A DNA stretch of 64,000 nt, taken from assembly GCA_051657165.1 (NCBI GenBank), contig JBOFKD010000165.1, positions 55,665 through 119,664 of the forward strand, written 5' to 3'. The translations under genes were made by a program, and so were the position numbers. This DNA is from UBA7332 sp051657165. Its GTDB lineage: Bacteria > Bacteroidota > Bacteroidia > Bacteroidales > UBA7332. Shown here one piece after another: positions 63,600 to 64,000 of the stretch (positions are counted from its first letter, which is position 1; the number at the start of each line of letters is the position of its first letter). Below the pieces are notes generated by a model. The model made no database searches, was not told the origin of the DNA, and saw only the letters and a program-made list of their open reading frames with translations.

Positions 63600-63995
63600 C
63601 GTTGTTTATCACACCTCCGGTGCTGTTGATAGCCTTCGGCTGTGAAAGGCAATAAATGAAAAGGCAATGCCTCAAAGACAGTGAGGACATGGACGACGAT
63701 GGGGACATGGACGACTATGAGGACGGCATTAAAAGGCAGAAAGGCAAAGAAAAACAGCGTCGCTGTTATCTTCCATGCATTTGGCGCTGTCCTCATCGTC
63801 CTCATTCCAGCGCCCTCTTTTATTCTGGTGCAAGGTTGTACCTTGTACCTCATATTCGGTTGTTTTCAACCACCAGTTGTTTGTAAAACAACCTCTTACG
63901 CTCACAAAGAGGCTTTCTTGCAGAAAGCTGTCAGGTACAACCTGACGAATAGAAGATCCAAGGCAAAGCCTTGAACCAGAAACAGCGTCGCTGTT
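63600..63995. repeat. Chain of perfect mini-hairpins at the window edge
   Basis: At least 13 perfect inverted repeats, most with 3-nt loops: CACC-TCC-GGTG (63612), AGCC-TTC-GGCT (63631), AGGC-AAT-GCCT (63662), AACAGCG-T-CGCTGTT (63753 and again 63981), GGCGCTG...CAGCGCC (63783-63814), CAAGGT-TGT-ACCTTG (63831), GGTTG-TTTT-CAACC (63858), GTTGTTT-GTA-AAACAAC (63876), CCTCTT...AAGAGG (63892-63912), GCTTTCT-TGC-AGAAAGC (63912), TCAGGT-ACA-ACCTGA (63931) and CAAGGC-AAA-GCCTTG (63959). Between 63831 and 63995 they follow each other with gaps of at most 13 bp. An 18-bp tandem repeat (GGACATGGACGAC..) lies at 63685-63720. No convincing gene in this 450-bp stretch. Confidence 0.8.
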
Positions 63996-64000
63996 GTCCT

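Noticed and set aside
63656..63886. Acidic small protein on the plus strand
   Set aside because: The apparent acidic stretch is produced by the 18-bp tandem repeat, and the frame continues through the hairpin chain.

Overview
The window looks like chromosomal DNA of an anaerobic or microaerophilic member of the Bacteroidales. Low overall G+C, many surface lipoproteins with Bacteroidetes-type signals, promoters of the TTTG / TAnnTTTG type, two cobalamin riboswitches, BtuG-type propellers, DUF5686, DUF5106 and DUF3843-like proteins, class III ribonucleotide reductase and aspartase all point that way. A Dysgonomonas-like genome would fit the base composition, but this is an inference and no rRNA or other taxonomic marker is present.

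Layout. 1-6.2 kb: start of AMP nucleosidase (partial), an HsdR-N-like nuclease-fold protein, a secreted family 8 polysaccharide lyase, a DUF1275 membrane protein and an unknown lipoprotein. 6.2-9.3 kb: anaerobic ribonucleotide reductase nrdD-nrdG under a cobalamin riboswitch with a clear intrinsic terminator. 9.4-13 kb: acyl-CoA ligase, VIT1/CCC1 transporter, YchJ-like protein and a META+NlpE lipoprotein. 13.2-17.7 kb: a second cobalamin riboswitch followed by two tandem BtuG-like propeller lipoproteins and a BtuB-type TonB receptor, a B12 uptake operon. 17.7-27 kb: FUSC-like membrane protein, aspartase, thioredoxin-like lipoprotein, DMT exporter, dihydroorotase, dolichol-phosphate-mannose-type glycosyltransferase, and an ECF sigma operon. 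27-38.7 kb: pullulanase, uracil phosphoribosyltransferase, formate/nitrite channel, CAT-like acetyltransferase, OmpA, DUF5686, YaaA and formate-THF ligase. 38.8-51.5 kb: NlpE-like lipoprotein, DUF3843-like protein, ADP-ribosylglycohydrolase, a winged-helix-like unknown, DbpA-type helicase, SbcCD and a dicarboxylate symporter. 51.6-61.8 kb: a tight minus-strand gene run (lipid A-type acyltransferase, glycosyltransferase, membrane protein, SmpB, TrkA, TrkH, a receiver/PEP-synthase-like protein) preceded by mtaB. 62.1-64 kb: a Crp/Fnr regulator, then an abrupt change to G+C-richer DNA with two overlapping small genes resembling a phage spanin pair and a chain of perfect mini-hairpins running off the window.

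The most unusual signals are non-coding. Three separate intergenic regions (about 3.86-4.13 kb, 20.73-20.87 kb and 41.25-41.34 kb) carry tandem palindromic arrays with the same 22-bp period but entirely different palindrome sequences. At the right edge (63.6-64 kb) at least 13 perfect inverted repeats, mostly with 3-nt loops and each with its own stem, follow one another almost without gaps. Most coding genes are ordinary housekeeping or surface functions, and nearly every convergent junction has a strong bidirectional terminator hairpin.
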